This document shows positions 15,882 to 24,867 of a stretch of DNA of 64,000 nt, piece after piece. The notes beneath the pieces were generated by a model. It worked only from the letters and a program-made list of their open reading frames with translations, was not told the DNA's origin and did no database searches. Position 1 is the stretch's first letter, and the number at the start of each line of letters is the position of its first letter. Source of the DNA: Gammaproteobacteria bacterium UBA2675 (GTDB taxonomy: Bacteria > Pseudomonadota > Gammaproteobacteria > Pseudomonadales > Pseudohongiellaceae); the NCBI GenBank assembly GCA_002354805.1, contig DEMH01000009.1, positions 310,001-374,000 of the forward strand, written 5' to 3'. The position numbers and the translations under genes are program-made.

Positions 15882-16814
15882 ATGAAGAAGCTGAAAACTC
15901 CAAAATTGAAAACTGAATTCGTGGCACTGCTGGCCAGCGGGCTTGTAGCCGGTGCCGCAATAGCGCAGAACGAGGCACCACTGACTTTCAGTGGTAATCT
16001 CTCGGCCGGTGCTGAATACAATAGCAACGTCAGCGTTGCGGAGCTGGAAAGCGCCAGCGGGCAGTCTGATGTGGCTGCCATTGTTGATGCCGGGCTGGAT
16101 GCCGACTGGCAGGTCAGCGACCAGCTCAATATCAATGGGGGCTACAGTTTCAGCTCCCAGCGATACCAGGATTTTGATGCCTTCGATCTGGACATGCATA
16201 TGCTCTTCGGAGACATCAGCTACGATTTTGAGGCATTCACACTGGGCACCAGTCACTATTTTGCCGATGCCGACCTGGGTGGCAACGAGTTTTTGCAGCT
16301 GAATCAGACGTCAATTTACGCAGGCAAGCTGCTGAGTGAACAATGGTATCTGCGCGGTGCTTTCAACATCGTCGACAAGTCTTTCACCGGATTTGAAGCT
16401 CGCGACGCCGATACAGAAGGCGTCAGCCTGGATGCATTCTGGTTCTTCAACCAGGGCCGCAGCTCGCTGACATTCGGTTATGCCTACGATGATGAGAGCA
16501 CACGTGATCCAGCATTTGCCTATCAGGCGGATACGGTGCGGGTGCGCTACAGCAACGCGTTCTCCCTGTTTGGCAAAGACAGCGAAGTGGAGCTTGGCCT
16601 GCGGAATCAGCTGCGGGACTATAAGGCCAATACGCCATCTATTGGTGCACCGCGAGACGACTCGCAACTGTTTGTGGACGCCAGTCTGAAGATGGCGGTG
16701 CTGCCACGTCTGGCCGTGATCGGCAAAATCGGACGCGGCGATTTTGACTCACGCCTTGCCAGTGCCAACTACTCAGAAGAGCGCGCCAGCCTCAGCCTCG
16801 AGTACGATTTTTAA
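15882..16814 (+). CDS. Outer-membrane beta-barrel protein
   Basis: The second in-frame ATG (15882) has GGTGA upstream, while the ATG at 15870 follows the terminator T-run directly and lacks a ribosome-binding site. The 310-residue protein has a signal peptide (KTEFVALLASGLVAGAAIAQ), and the mature part shows alternating beta-strand patterns such as LSAGAEYNSNVSV and GGYSFSSQRYQDFDAFDLD. It ends in an aromatic residue (ASLSLEYDF), the usual barrel-insertion signal. The pattern resembles the DUF560/surface lipoprotein assembly modifier-like and related barrels but no firm family was identified. It directly follows the tetrapeptide-repeat protein. Confidence 0.8.
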   Translation: MKKLKTPKLKTEFVALLASGLVAGAAIAQNEAPLTFSGNLSAGAEYNSNVSVAELESASGQSDVAAIVDAGLDADWQVSDQLNINGGYSFSSQRYQDFDAFDLDMHMLFGDISYDFEAFTLGTSHYFADADLGGNEFLQLNQTSIYAGKLLSEQWYLRGAFNIVDKSFTGFEARDADTEGVSLDAFWFFNQGRSSLTFGYAYDDESTRDPAFAYQADTVRVRYSNAFSLFGKDSEVELGLRNQLRDYKANTPSIGAPRDDSQLFVDASLKMAVLPRLAVIGKIGRGDFDSRLASANYSEERASLSLEYDF

Positions 16815-16825
16815 CCACGCTGTAA

Positions 16826-16852
16826 CTGCGGCAGGCCAAGGCCTGCCCGCAG
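16826..16852 (+). terminator. GC-rich hairpin after the beta-barrel gene
   Basis: CTGCGGCAGGCC and GGCCTGCCCGCAG form a 12-bp stem with one bulged C and a two-base loop eleven bases after the stop. There is no T-run, so it may act as a 3' stabiliser or a weak terminator. Confidence 0.45.
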
Positions 16853-16936
16853 TGCCAACTCTCTGATTATGAGCTATTATCGGACGTGATATCTAAATCT
16901 GTCCGCATAAATCCGCTGATTTCAGGAGTTGTTGCA

Positions 16937-18790
16937 GTGAAAAAAGCCCTGTCCGTATTGAGTCTGAGCATTTCAGTTTTTTTGGGTACCCAGGCATGGG
17001 CCCAGGACGACACCGTCCGTTATGAATGGGATCTGACCGACATCTATGCCGATGTGCCGGCCTGGGAATCCGCCATGGATACCATTTCGGAGCGCATCGA
17101 AGACCTCTCTACCTTGCAGGGTACGCTGGGCAACAGCTCGGCGTCGATGCTGAGCGCACTGCGTGAAATTTCCGCTACCAACAAAGAGGCCGTAAGGGCA
17201 TACGTCTACACCTCGCTGGAACGCGACGCCGACCAGCGCGTGGCGGAAACCCAGGAGCGCTTTGGTCTGGCCCGCCAGCTGTTTACCAATCTTGGTGAAG
17301 CGACCTCCTGGATCAGCCCGGAAGTGTTGGAAGTGGGTGAGGAGCGGGTCAATCAGTTCCTTGCCGAAGAGCCGGGTCTGTCCGATTTTGAGTTCATGCT
17401 GCGGGACATACTGAGACGCGCACCGCATACGCTGGATCAGCAGACCGAGGCGATTCTGGCGCAGGCCGGTCTGGTACTGTCCTCGCCGGAGCAGATCTAC
17501 GAAAACTACGCCAATGCCGACATTCCCTGGCCGACCGTCACATTGAGTGATGGTCAGGAAGTGACGCTCAGTCAGGCTGGCTACTCACGCTGGCGTACCG
17601 CTGAAAATCGCGACGACCGCAAACTGGTCTTCGATACCTTCTGGGAGACCTGGAATCAGTATGCCGATGGTATGGGTGCCACGCTGGCCTCCGAGGTACA
17701 GTCCAACCTGTTTACCGCCCGCGTGAGAAACCACGAAAGTGTGCTGGCTCACAATCTGTTTGACGATGGTCTGCCACCGGAGATCTACACACAGCTGGTG
17801 AGTCAGGTGAACGACGCGCTGCCGGTGTTCCATCGTTATCTGGAGTTGCGCGGTCGTATGCTGGGTGTGGACGATCTGCGCTACTACGATATCTATCCGC
17901 CTCTGGTTGAAGTTGATACCGGTGAGTTCGGCCTCAAGCGTTCCGAAGAGATCACCTTCGCCGCGTTGGAGCCATTTGGTGAGCGCTATCTGGAGCTGCT
18001 GGCCTACGGACTGTCGCAGGACTGGATGCACAGTCACCCGCAACCTGGCAAGCGTTCCGGCGCCTACATGAACGGCTCTGTCTACGATGTGCATCCCTAC
18101 GTGTTGTTGAACCACACCGACGACTACAATGCGATGTCCACCTTTGCACATGAATGGGGCCATGCCGTGCATTCGCTGCTGGCCAATGAAAACAATCCTT
18201 ACGAGACTGCCGGCTACTCCACCTTTATCGCCGAGATGGCGTCCACCATCAACGAGATTCTGCTGGAAGAGTATATGATCGCCAACGCAGAAACCGATGA
18301 GGAGAAACTGTTTTACCTGGGTGGCGCCTTGGAAAGCATACGTGGCACCTTCTTCCGGCAAACCATGTTCGCCGAGTTTGAGCTGGCAATTCACCAGGCC
18401 GCCGAGCGTGGTGAACCGCTGACCGGTCCACGCCTGACAGAAATCTACGGTGACCTTCTGAAACGCTATCACGGCCACGACGAAGGGGTTCTGACCATCG
18501 ATGATGCCTATGCCGTGGAGTGGGCCTTCATTCCGCACTTCTACTATGACTTCTATGTGTTCCAGTACGCCACTTCCATCTCTGGTGCAGCGTGGTTTGC
18601 AGAGCAGTTCCTGGCAGGTGATACGGAAGTGCGCGACGACTTCATTCGTGTACTCAGCGCCGGTGGTTCCGACTACCCGCACGAAATTCTGTTGAACGAA
18701 GCTGGTCTGGATATGACGCAGCCCGAGGCTTACGCACCGGTGCTGCGCCGCATGACAGATCTGATGGACAGGATTGAGGCGCTGCTGTGA
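16937..18790 (+). CDS. pepF: Oligoendopeptidase F (M3 metallopeptidase), exported
   Basis: The GTG at 16937 has AGGAG eight bases upstream and gives a signal peptide (MKKALSVLSLSISVFLGTQA, then WAQDD). The frame opens at 16886 but that start would bury the signal. The 617-residue protein carries the zinc-binding HEWGH motif (His405) with a downstream Glu expected in STFIAEMASTINEI, and the RRAPHTLDQQTEAILA segment typical of PepF. M3 oligoendopeptidases cleave short peptides; most PepF are cytoplasmic, so the signal peptide is notable and suggests periplasmic peptide degradation. The stop overlaps the next gene by four bases. Confidence 0.92.
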   Translation: MKKALSVLSLSISVFLGTQAWAQDDTVRYEWDLTDIYADVPAWESAMDTISERIEDLSTLQGTLGNSSASMLSALREISATNKEAVRAYVYTSLERDADQRVAETQERFGLARQLFTNLGEATSWISPEVLEVGEERVNQFLAEEPGLSDFEFMLRDILRRAPHTLDQQTEAILAQAGLVLSSPEQIYENYANADIPWPTVTLSDGQEVTLSQAGYSRWRTAENRDDRKLVFDTFWETWNQYADGMGATLASEVQSNLFTARVRNHESVLAHNLFDDGLPPEIYTQLVSQVNDALPVFHRYLELRGRMLGVDDLRYYDIYPPLVEVDTGEFGLKRSEEITFAALEPFGERYLELLAYGLSQDWMHSHPQPGKRSGAYMNGSVYDVHPYVLLNHTDDYNAMSTFAHEWGHAVHSLLANENNPYETAGYSTFIAEMASTINEILLEEYMIANAETDEEKLFYLGGALESIRGTFFRQTMFAEFELAIHQAAERGEPLTGPRLTEIYGDLLKRYHGHDEGVLTIDDAYAVEWAFIPHFYYDFYVFQYATSISGAAWFAEQFLAGDTEVRDDFIRVLSAGGSDYPHEILLNEAGLDMTQPEAYAPVLRRMTDLMDRIEALL

Positions 18791-19341
18791 AAACGCAGTA
18801 TTACACTGCGACCAGTCTGGACGGATTCATTGCTACTGAAGATGACTCGCTTGACTGGTTATACGCACTGGCCGATGTGAAGGACTCCAGTTACCCGGAG
18901 TTCATTGCGGAGGTCGGCGCCATCGCTATGGGGTCTACCACCTATCAGTGGATTCTGGACCACGCGGAACAGGCCATCGAGGAAATGGGCACTGCCTGGC
19001 CCTACAGCCAGCCGGTCTGGGTATTCACATCCCGGACCCTTCCCAAAGTGCCCGATGCAGCTATCAACTTTGTGCAGGGCGATGTTCGAAGTGTCCATCA
19101 AGCCATGCAGAAAGCCGCTGGTGACAAAAATATCTGGATTGCTGGCGGTGGAGATCTGGTTGGCCAGTTCTATGATGCCGGTTTGCTCAATGAACTAATA
19201 CTTCAGATAGGCTCAGCCATACTGGGTAACGGCAGACCTCTGTTGCCCCGCCGTATCATCGACCCACCGCTAAGGCTATCGGCAACGCGACAAATGGGCA
19301 GCGGCATGATTGAGCTTCGTTATGAGGTCTGTTACCAATAA
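18787..19341 (+). CDS. Dihydrofolate reductase-like protein (RibD C-terminal family)
   Basis: The GTG start overlaps the pepF stop (GTGA), suggesting translational coupling. The 184-residue protein begins MKTQYYTATSLDGFIATEDDSLDWL, has the AIAMGSTTYQWI segment and the nucleotide-binding IWIAGGGDLVGQFYDAGLLNEL motif of YyaP/YwjB-type DHFR-like proteins. These share the fold of DHFR and RibD reductases and probably use NADPH. The substrate is not known, and this group usually does not provide the housekeeping DHFR function. Confidence 0.9.
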   Translation: MKTQYYTATSLDGFIATEDDSLDWLYALADVKDSSYPEFIAEVGAIAMGSTTYQWILDHAEQAIEEMGTAWPYSQPVWVFTSRTLPKVPDAAINFVQGDVRSVHQAMQKAAGDKNIWIAGGGDLVGQFYDAGLLNELILQIGSAILGNGRPLLPRRIIDPPLRLSATRQMGSGMIELRYEVCYQ

Positions 19342-19385
19342 CAGCGTGTTAACCCGATTCACAGTTAAAAATCAGGAGGAATTGA

Positions 19386-19709
19386 ATGCCAGTTTATGCT
19401 TTGAACCTGTTTGACGTATCAAACAAAGACGAGTATATCGCTTACTCAAAACGCTCTGTCGCGGAAGTACAGTCACATGGTGGTCGCGTCGTGTCTCTGG
19501 GTAAATTCAGAGAGGCTGTACAGGGCGATATTACGCCACGGACAGTGATGATTCTGGTCGAGTGGGAATCAGCAGAGGCGTTTGAACACTATCGAAGCGA
19601 CCCCAAACTGGCAGATCTGCATCCGCATCGTGAGAACGGCACAACAAACTATATCTGGCATCTGTTTGACAAGCTGGAAGACCTGCGTCCTATACTGAAA
19701 GGGCAATAA
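19386..19709 (+). CDS. DUF1330 family protein
   Basis: This 107-residue protein is preceded by AGGAGG. It has the ferredoxin-like dimeric alpha/beta-barrel pattern of DUF1330: MPVYALNLFDVSNKDEYIAYSKR, then GGRVVSLGKFREAVQGD, and VILVEWESAEAFEHYRSDPK. The role of these small soluble proteins is not defined. It sits 44 bases after the DHFR-like gene and 10 bases before the next small gene, probably in one transcript. Confidence 0.9.
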   Translation: MPVYALNLFDVSNKDEYIAYSKRSVAEVQSHGGRVVSLGKFREAVQGDITPRTVMILVEWESAEAFEHYRSDPKLADLHPHRENGTTNYIWHLFDKLEDLRPILKGQ

Positions 19710-19719
19710 GAGACGAGTC

Positions 19720-19959
19720 ATGACAGTTGCAGAAGTGCTCAATCTGCTTGAAAGAGAACGCGATGAGCGTGGCATCGCGGCTCTGCTGATAGACGACCCT
19801 AAAAAGATCACGCGTGAGCAGGCGGAGCAACAGGTTGATCAACTGCACAGTGGCATGCTTGCGCATGTGTTCTCATCATGTGATGCCACGCTTGCCAAAA
19901 CGCCCTTTGTCATCGACCTGGCGGACCAGTGGATTCGTCACGGTGACCGAGCGCCTTAG
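19720..19959 (+). CDS. Hypothetical protein, 79 aa
   Basis: A small soluble, charged, largely helical protein (MTVAEVLNLLERERDERGIAAL start). I do not recognise a family. It has no signal peptide or membrane segment. It follows the DUF1330 gene by ten bases and precedes a convergent terminator, so it is likely the last gene of the pepF-led transcript. Confidence 0.6.
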   Translation: MTVAEVLNLLERERDERGIAALLIDDPKKITREQAEQQVDQLHSGMLAHVFSSCDATLAKTPFVIDLADQWIRHGDRAP

Positions 19960-19978
19960 AACAAAGCTGGGTATCAAA

Positions 19979-20013
19979 GCTGCCTGACAGGCCAGAACAG
20001 CCTGCCAGGCAGC
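19979..20013. terminator. Convergent terminator hairpin
   Basis: GCTGCCTGACAGGC and GCCTGCCAGGCAGC form a 14-bp stem with one mismatch around a seven-base loop. It lies between two convergent transcripts (ending 19959 on plus and 20021 on minus). T-runs are weak on both sides. Confidence 0.6.
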
Positions 20014-20020
20014 CGACGTC

Positions 20021-20431
20021 TTACTCCAGAGTCATCACAACTTTGACAGAGCCATTTACATTGGCTGCGTCAACGTAGCCAATAGCATCTGCATTTGCCG
20101 CCACGTGCTCAAGCATCGCTGCTTCGCTGGAGATTTCCGCAGGCGGTGTGCCTTTGCCAGTAAACACCAGCTTTGACCAGTAAGCCTTGAGCTGGGCTGA
20201 TGCGCGACCTGCGCCTTTCTCGTCAAACTCGGACCGGATTGGCATTCCCTCGGCAAGGTTGACTGCGGTCAACGCTGATGAGCGGCCAGTGTAGAGTCGA
20301 TTGAGTTCATCGATATCAATGGCCGCTGCGTTGCTTGGGTGTACGATAACAGCGATATCTGCATAGGCTGGCCATGCGACAGTCAGGCAGATCAGTAACA
20401 AAATTCTGTTTAACATGGTCGTTCTCCTCAA
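20021..20431 (-). CDS. Short periplasmic PstS-like substrate-binding protein
   Basis: A 136-residue exported protein: signal peptide RILLLICLTVAWPAYA, then IAVIVHPSNAAAIDIDELNRLYTGR and IGYVDAANVNGSVKVV. These correspond to the phosphate-binding-like (PBP-like) domain found in PstS, but the protein is less than half the usual length, so it is a minimal single-lobe form. Ligand unknown. Its start overlaps the porin stop by four bases, and a chemoreceptor lies upstream in the same orientation, so the three probably act in sensing or uptake of one ligand. Confidence 0.8.
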   Translation of the reverse strand: MRRTTMLNRILLLICLTVAWPAYADIAVIVHPSNAAAIDIDELNRLYTGRSSALTAVNLAEGMPIRSEFDEKGAGRASAQLKAYWSKLVFTGKGTPPAEISSEAAMLEHVAANADAIGYVDAANVNGSVKVVMTLE

Positions 20432-21579
20432 AATACCAGATCGATGCCGACAGAGATCAATGACCGGCGGTCGCCAGTCAGCTGATTGTCCTGATCGGTA
20501 AACTGAGCCTTGAATGCGGCTGACGGATGGAAGTCATAACGGAAACCCACGTTCCAGGTGTCATTGTCAGCTTCCTGGCTGTCGACAAGTGCTTTGACCG
20601 GTGCAAACAGCTGGGCAGGCAGGGTGGACTGATAGCCTGCATAGGCGTCAGTCTGGGCAGCATTGTCGTCCTTTTCGTAAGAGACATACGGTGTCAGGCT
20701 GCCAAAACGTCGTCCCACTGACAGGTAGTAGCTGTCCTGCTCGGCGATGAAGCTGTTGTCCACTTTGATATTGGTGAACTCAGACACAATTATCCAGTCT
20801 GCGCTGTCGTAAGTCAGGCCAAAACCCAGAAAGCTGGAGTCATCTTCCTGAATGGCGAGATCTGAAACCAGAGCTGAAAGACCAAACTGTTCCAGCGTAC
20901 CGAACAGGCCGCCAAGTGTGACGCCGGGTGCCAGCTGAACAGGTGCTGTCGCAAAAGACGTTTCGCCGACCAGGTATGCCACTCGGCCACTCAGGGCGCC
21001 GCTGGACAGCTCCCAGGTTGCGCCGACAATGCTGTCGATCTGTGCTTCAATTTCGGTACCGGAAAATTCGGTTTCCGAGTCATAGTTGCCCAGTACAAAC
21101 TGCAGGCTGGAATCAAGGTCGCCCAACTGACCAGTACGATAGACTGACACACCTTCAATATTCGCAAAGCCCAGACCATAAACACTTTGGGGTGGTCTGA
21201 TCCAGTCGTAAGCATAGCCAACGTCGAGGAAGTCAGAATATTTGAAGAACGGCGTGCGCAGTCGACCGGCACTGATGCGGGTCTGATCGTTTAGCTCGTA
21301 GCTCAGAAATGCCCACTCGAAGTCGACGTCAAAATCGTCAGCGCCGCGACCCAGCAGTTGGCCGGTCACCGACAGTTTGTCACCAAGGTCTGACTGCAGC
21401 TGAATGGCAAACAGACTCTCGTTCTTGAGTTCAATGTTGTTGTCATAGCCATAAAGCCTGTCGTTGCTGTCGGTGGTTGCACCTGCATTGATGGATGCAA
21501 AGCCGTTGATTGTCACATCGGCGAAGGCTGTTGCTGATATGACAGAGGCGACAACTGTCGCACAAATAAACTTGATCAT
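20428..21579 (-). CDS. Outer-membrane porin
   Basis: The 383-residue protein begins with a signal peptide (MIKFICATVVASVISATAFA) and DVTINGFASINAGATTDSND, the GFAS start common in porins of this type. Repeated strands such as ISAGRLRTPFFKYSDFLDVGYAYDW and WIVVSEFTNIKVD, and a C-terminal aromatic residue (SVGIDLVF), support a 16- or 18-strand barrel. It is probably a selective trimeric porin for small solutes. The solute might be the ligand of the adjacent PstS-like protein; that link is inferred from operon structure only. Confidence 0.85.
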   Translation of the reverse strand: MIKFICATVVASVISATAFADVTINGFASINAGATTDSNDRLYGYDNNIELKNESLFAIQLQSDLGDKLSVTGQLLGRGADDFDVDFEWAFLSYELNDQTRISAGRLRTPFFKYSDFLDVGYAYDWIRPPQSVYGLGFANIEGVSVYRTGQLGDLDSSLQFVLGNYDSETEFSGTEIEAQIDSIVGATWELSSGALSGRVAYLVGETSFATAPVQLAPGVTLGGLFGTLEQFGLSALVSDLAIQEDDSSFLGFGLTYDSADWIIVSEFTNIKVDNSFIAEQDSYYLSVGRRFGSLTPYVSYEKDDNAAQTDAYAGYQSTLPAQLFAPVKALVDSQEADNDTWNVGFRYDFHPSAAFKAQFTDQDNQLTGDRRSLISVGIDLVF

Positions 21580-21639
21580 GCTTTCCTCTACTTTACTGAA
21601 GTTAAATCCCGATGAAGGAGATGGTGGTGATTGCTGATA

Positions 21640-23250
21640 TCAGGTCTCGAACTTGGAGCTTACGGAAACCAGCGAGTCAGAAAGGCTGCGAAGTTTGTCG
21701 GAAATGTCGTAAACAGAAACCTGAATGGTTTTAGCCTCGACAAACGAAGATGTCATTTTATTGGTATTGGCGACAATCTGCTCCGTAGCCATCGACTGCT
21801 CCTCAGTGGCAGCAGCAATCTGGGCATTGAGCAGACTGATCTGCTCGATTTCGTTGTTGATCTTCAAAATGTACTCGCCGGCATCACTGGCAAGGGACTC
21901 AGACTGCTGAGCAACGTCAACAGCCACTTTCATCATCCCCACCGCAGAAGAGACATTGTCATTGAGTTGTTTCAACACGTCCTGAATCATTGTGACTGAA
22001 CTCGACGTCTTGACGGAGAGGCTTCTAACCTCGTCAGCGACAACAGAGAAACCGCGACCCTGCTCGCCGGCGCGAGCGGCCTCGATGGCTGCGTTTAGTG
22101 CCAGGAGGTTGGTCTGGTCGGCAATATCGTTAATGCTTTTCAGAATCTCGGTGGCGTCTTTGGTGCGATCTGCCAGGTCTGAGATGACAGACTGTGTCTG
22201 CCGGATTTCATTGGAAAGCTTCTGCGAGTAGGAGACAACAGTCGAGGTTTTCTCCTGTCCGATCTGCGACAGGTCGTGGCCGCTTTCGGCATTGCGTGCG
22301 GCATTGCTCGCTGACTGACTGATGTCGCGAACCGACAGCTGCAATTCAGACATGCTCTGAGTAACGATCTGCGAGTCTGAAGTCTGCGATTCGGTCATCG
22401 CGTCCAGTCGGTCCATCCCTTTGGACAGATTATGCGCGCTGGCGGTCAGTGGTTCGATAATGCCGGTCAGGTCCTTGAATGAGGATTGCAGCATGGTAAT
22501 GAACTGGTTGAATTCGGTGGCCACGACACCGAGTTCATCACGGCCGTGGACCGGCAGCCGGCTGGCCAGACTGCCCTTGCCACTGGCAAGCTCGGCCAGC
22601 GAGTCACCCAGTTCGCGCGCTGATGAACTGATACGGTTGGCGGTATAGTGACCAATGCTGATGGTCAGTGCCAACAGCACGCCGCCGAGAACCAGCATGA
22701 ATACCAGCGCAAAATTCATGTTCTCTGACAGGGCTTCAATGGCCATTGAGAACTGCGAGTCGGCATTTTCCTCAAACTCGTTGAATTGTTCGTTGAGGCG
22801 TTCGAACAGTGCAGTTTTTGTTTCAATATCGGACCCGACGGTGGTGAAGTCGACGACGCCGTCAATAAAGTCCTGCGCAATCTCGGCTGAAATCTCGGCA
22901 TACTGTGCGGCATCTTCCTGCAGAGATCGAAGTTGCGTCGCACGCGCTGGGTTCAGTGTGATCAACCGGGAAATATTGGCCAGCAGGGCCTCGTTGTTCT
23001 GCTGCGCAGTTGCCAGCAGATCGGGGTCCGACAGCGTGACGGCCTGGGTAAAGAACTCATCAACGGCACGAAATTCAGTTTTGACTTGAGACGCCAGTTT
23101 GGAAGTCTCATACATGAATTCACCCATTTCCTGGGTCGTAATGTTGTTTCTGGCGGTAAAAAACACGCTGACCGCAACGACTGTCGAGAACGAAATTACA
23201 GACAGGCCGAGGACAAGCCATACTTTCTCGACGATCGATAAATTTTTCAT
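21640..23250 (-). CDS. Methyl-accepting chemotaxis protein
   Basis: A 536-residue transmembrane receptor: TM1 at about residues 9-30, a periplasmic helical sensor to about residue 185, TM2 (FALVFMLVLGGVLLALTISIG), a HAMP segment, and the cytoplasmic coiled-coil signalling domain with the highly conserved hairpin tip NLLALNAAIEAARAGEQGRG. The sensor resembles a four-helix bundle, without a recognisable Cache or PAS fold. The last residues lack the NWETF-type CheR tether. It heads a unit with the porin and the PstS-like protein (60 bases to the porin), so its ligand may be delivered by them. Confidence 0.93.
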   Translation of the reverse strand: MKNLSIVEKVWLVLGLSVISFSTVVAVSVFFTARNNITTQEMGEFMYETSKLASQVKTEFRAVDEFFTQAVTLSDPDLLATAQQNNEALLANISRLITLNPARATQLRSLQEDAAQYAEISAEIAQDFIDGVVDFTTVGSDIETKTALFERLNEQFNEFEENADSQFSMAIEALSENMNFALVFMLVLGGVLLALTISIGHYTANRISSSARELGDSLAELASGKGSLASRLPVHGRDELGVVATEFNQFITMLQSSFKDLTGIIEPLTASAHNLSKGMDRLDAMTESQTSDSQIVTQSMSELQLSVRDISQSASNAARNAESGHDLSQIGQEKTSTVVSYSQKLSNEIRQTQSVISDLADRTKDATEILKSINDIADQTNLLALNAAIEAARAGEQGRGFSVVADEVRSLSVKTSSSVTMIQDVLKQLNDNVSSAVGMMKVAVDVAQQSESLASDAGEYILKINNEIEQISLLNAQIAAATEEQSMATEQIVANTNKMTSSFVEAKTIQVSVYDISDKLRSLSDSLVSVSSKFET

Positions 23251-23514
23251 AACTTATATAAGCCTGAGCCTTGAGCAGCTAATAGGGCCCGTGAACAGAT
23301 GAGATATACACTCACTAACCGCATGGAAAGGGGGCGGGCGGCGTTTTCGATTCAGCGGTATACACGTTAATCGACGGTTGTCGCCAAGACTTTAGGAGTT
23401 TTTGAATAGACTTTACGGCTAGAGCTGCTAACTGTCTGATTCCTATGACCAGAGTCGCCATGTGAGTCTGCAGCGCGTACAATCGAACAGGTCAATTAAC
23501 GATAGGGAATAACA

Positions 23515-24192
23515 ATGATCAAACTACACGGCTTCTCTGCCAGCAACTATTACAACGTGCCCAAGCTCGCTCTGCTGGAGAAGGGCATCCCCTTCGAAGA
23601 GGTGCTGTCCTATTCAGGCGCCGGCCTCAAATACAAACCTGAATATCTGGACAAAAGTCCGCTGGGAAAGGTGCCAGCGCTGGAAACTCCGGAAGGCTTC
23701 ATCAGTGAATCACGAGCTATTCTGGATTACATCGAACGCAGCTACCCAACACCGGCCCTGTTGCCAGATACGCCTTTCCACATCGCGAAAGTTCAGGAGC
23801 TGTCTCAGTTCATCGAGCTGTATTTCGAACTGGTTGCCCGTCGACTGATTCCAAACCTGCTGCTGGGCACCAAGCCTGATCCAACTGCGCTGAAAGAGGT
23901 CGAGAAAGGTCTGGAGAAAGCCGTTACGGCGCTGCCTAAACTGTCCAGCTTCGAGACTTTTGCCTATGGTGATCAGTTCACGCTGGCCGATATCGCAGCC
24001 ATCTTGAACCTGCCGATTGTGCGTAACGTGGGCAAGGCCTTTCTGGGCGGGGATCCACTGACCCAGGTGCCCGGTCTGGATGCCTACTGTGCACGGATGG
24101 AGGAGCGTCCGCATGTCAAAAAGGTGCGCGCTGATGCGGCGGCCAATCGCCCCGACTTTATGGCGCACCTCAAAGCGCTTTACGGGTTCTAG
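23515..24192 (+). CDS. Glutathione S-transferase family protein
   Basis: A 225-residue two-domain protein. The N-terminal thioredoxin-like domain (MIKLHGFSASNYYNVPKLAL) includes LGKVPALETPEGFISESRAIL, with the cis-Pro and the glutamate/serine that bind glutathione. The C-terminal all-helical domain contains GDQFTLADIAAILNLP, the N-capping Asp box of GSTs. The Ser/Asn at positions 8-11 would be the candidate catalytic residue; the substrate is unknown. It is monocistronic or followed by the GNAT gene at a short distance (31 bases). Confidence 0.92.
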   Translation: MIKLHGFSASNYYNVPKLALLEKGIPFEEVLSYSGAGLKYKPEYLDKSPLGKVPALETPEGFISESRAILDYIERSYPTPALLPDTPFHIAKVQELSQFIELYFELVARRLIPNLLLGTKPDPTALKEVEKGLEKAVTALPKLSSFETFAYGDQFTLADIAAILNLPIVRNVGKAFLGGDPLTQVPGLDAYCARMEERPHVKKVRADAAANRPDFMAHLKALYGF

Positions 24193-24223
24193 ATCCTCGA
24201 CTGTATCTACCGAGAGCCTGCAG

Positions 24224-24817
24224 ATGATATTTGTTCAAGCTGTTACCCTAAGCGAGCGCGGCATCAGACTGGAACCTTTAGACCACCATCACGAGGCAGG
24301 TCTGCGTGCTGCAGCGGCCGATGGAGAGTTGTGGAACATAAGGGTGACATCGGTGCCCGCACCGGATGAAACCGATGCCTATATCGAGAAAGCTCTGGAA
24401 ATGCGCAGGCTGGGTACCCGGTTTGCCTTTGCGGTTATCGAAGAGGCCACGGGTACAGTACTGGGATCGACCAGTTATCACGACATCCTGCCGGAAGTGA
24501 AGCGTGTGGAGATTGGTTATACCTGGTATGCCCGGCGGGCACAGCGCACGCATATCAATACCACCTGCAAGCTGATGCTGATGACACATGCTTTTGAGAC
24601 ACTGAACTGCAACATCGTGGGCTGGCGCACCGACATTTTCAATTTCGCCAGCCAACGCGCGATCGAGCGGCTCGGGGCGAAAAAGGACGGCGTGATCCGC
24701 GGCAACAGTCTGCGCCGCGATGGCACGATTCGCGACACGGTCATGTACAGCCTCAGCAAAGGCGAATGGCCGGAAGTGCGTGCGCATTTGCAGTATCTGT
24801 TAAATCGCCCTCTTTAG
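24224..24817 (+). CDS. GNAT-family N-acetyltransferase (RimJ/RimL-like)
   Basis: The start is set at 24224, where the protein begins MIFVQAVTLSERGIRLEPLD; the frame is open upstream to 24080, but that overlaps the GST gene. The 197-residue protein fits the RimJ/RimL group: RLEPLDHHHEAGLRAA at the start, VEIGYTWYARRAQRTHINT in the acetyl-CoA-binding region, and NIVGWRTDIFNFASQRAIERLGA in the last conserved part. These enzymes acetylate N-terminal amino groups of proteins or small molecules. The substrate is not predictable. Confidence 0.9.
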   Translation: MIFVQAVTLSERGIRLEPLDHHHEAGLRAAAADGELWNIRVTSVPAPDETDAYIEKALEMRRLGTRFAFAVIEEATGTVLGSTSYHDILPEVKRVEIGYTWYARRAQRTHINTTCKLMLMTHAFETLNCNIVGWRTDIFNFASQRAIERLGAKKDGVIRGNSLRRDGTIRDTVMYSLSKGEWPEVRAHLQYLLNRPL

Positions 24818-24867
24818 TCGTTCAGGAATCTGCGGTATAAGAGCCCAACCATTACGCGGGGGACAAC

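Noticed and set aside
17585..18682. Long minus-strand open frame (365 codons) opposite pepF
   Set aside because: It lies wholly antisense to a well-supported M3 peptidase; its translation shows no recognisable domain and comes from the codon structure of the real gene.
20021..20431. Calling the short protein a complete PstS phosphate-binding protein
   Set aside because: It is under half the normal length and lacks a visible two-lobe arrangement; no pstCAB genes are nearby.
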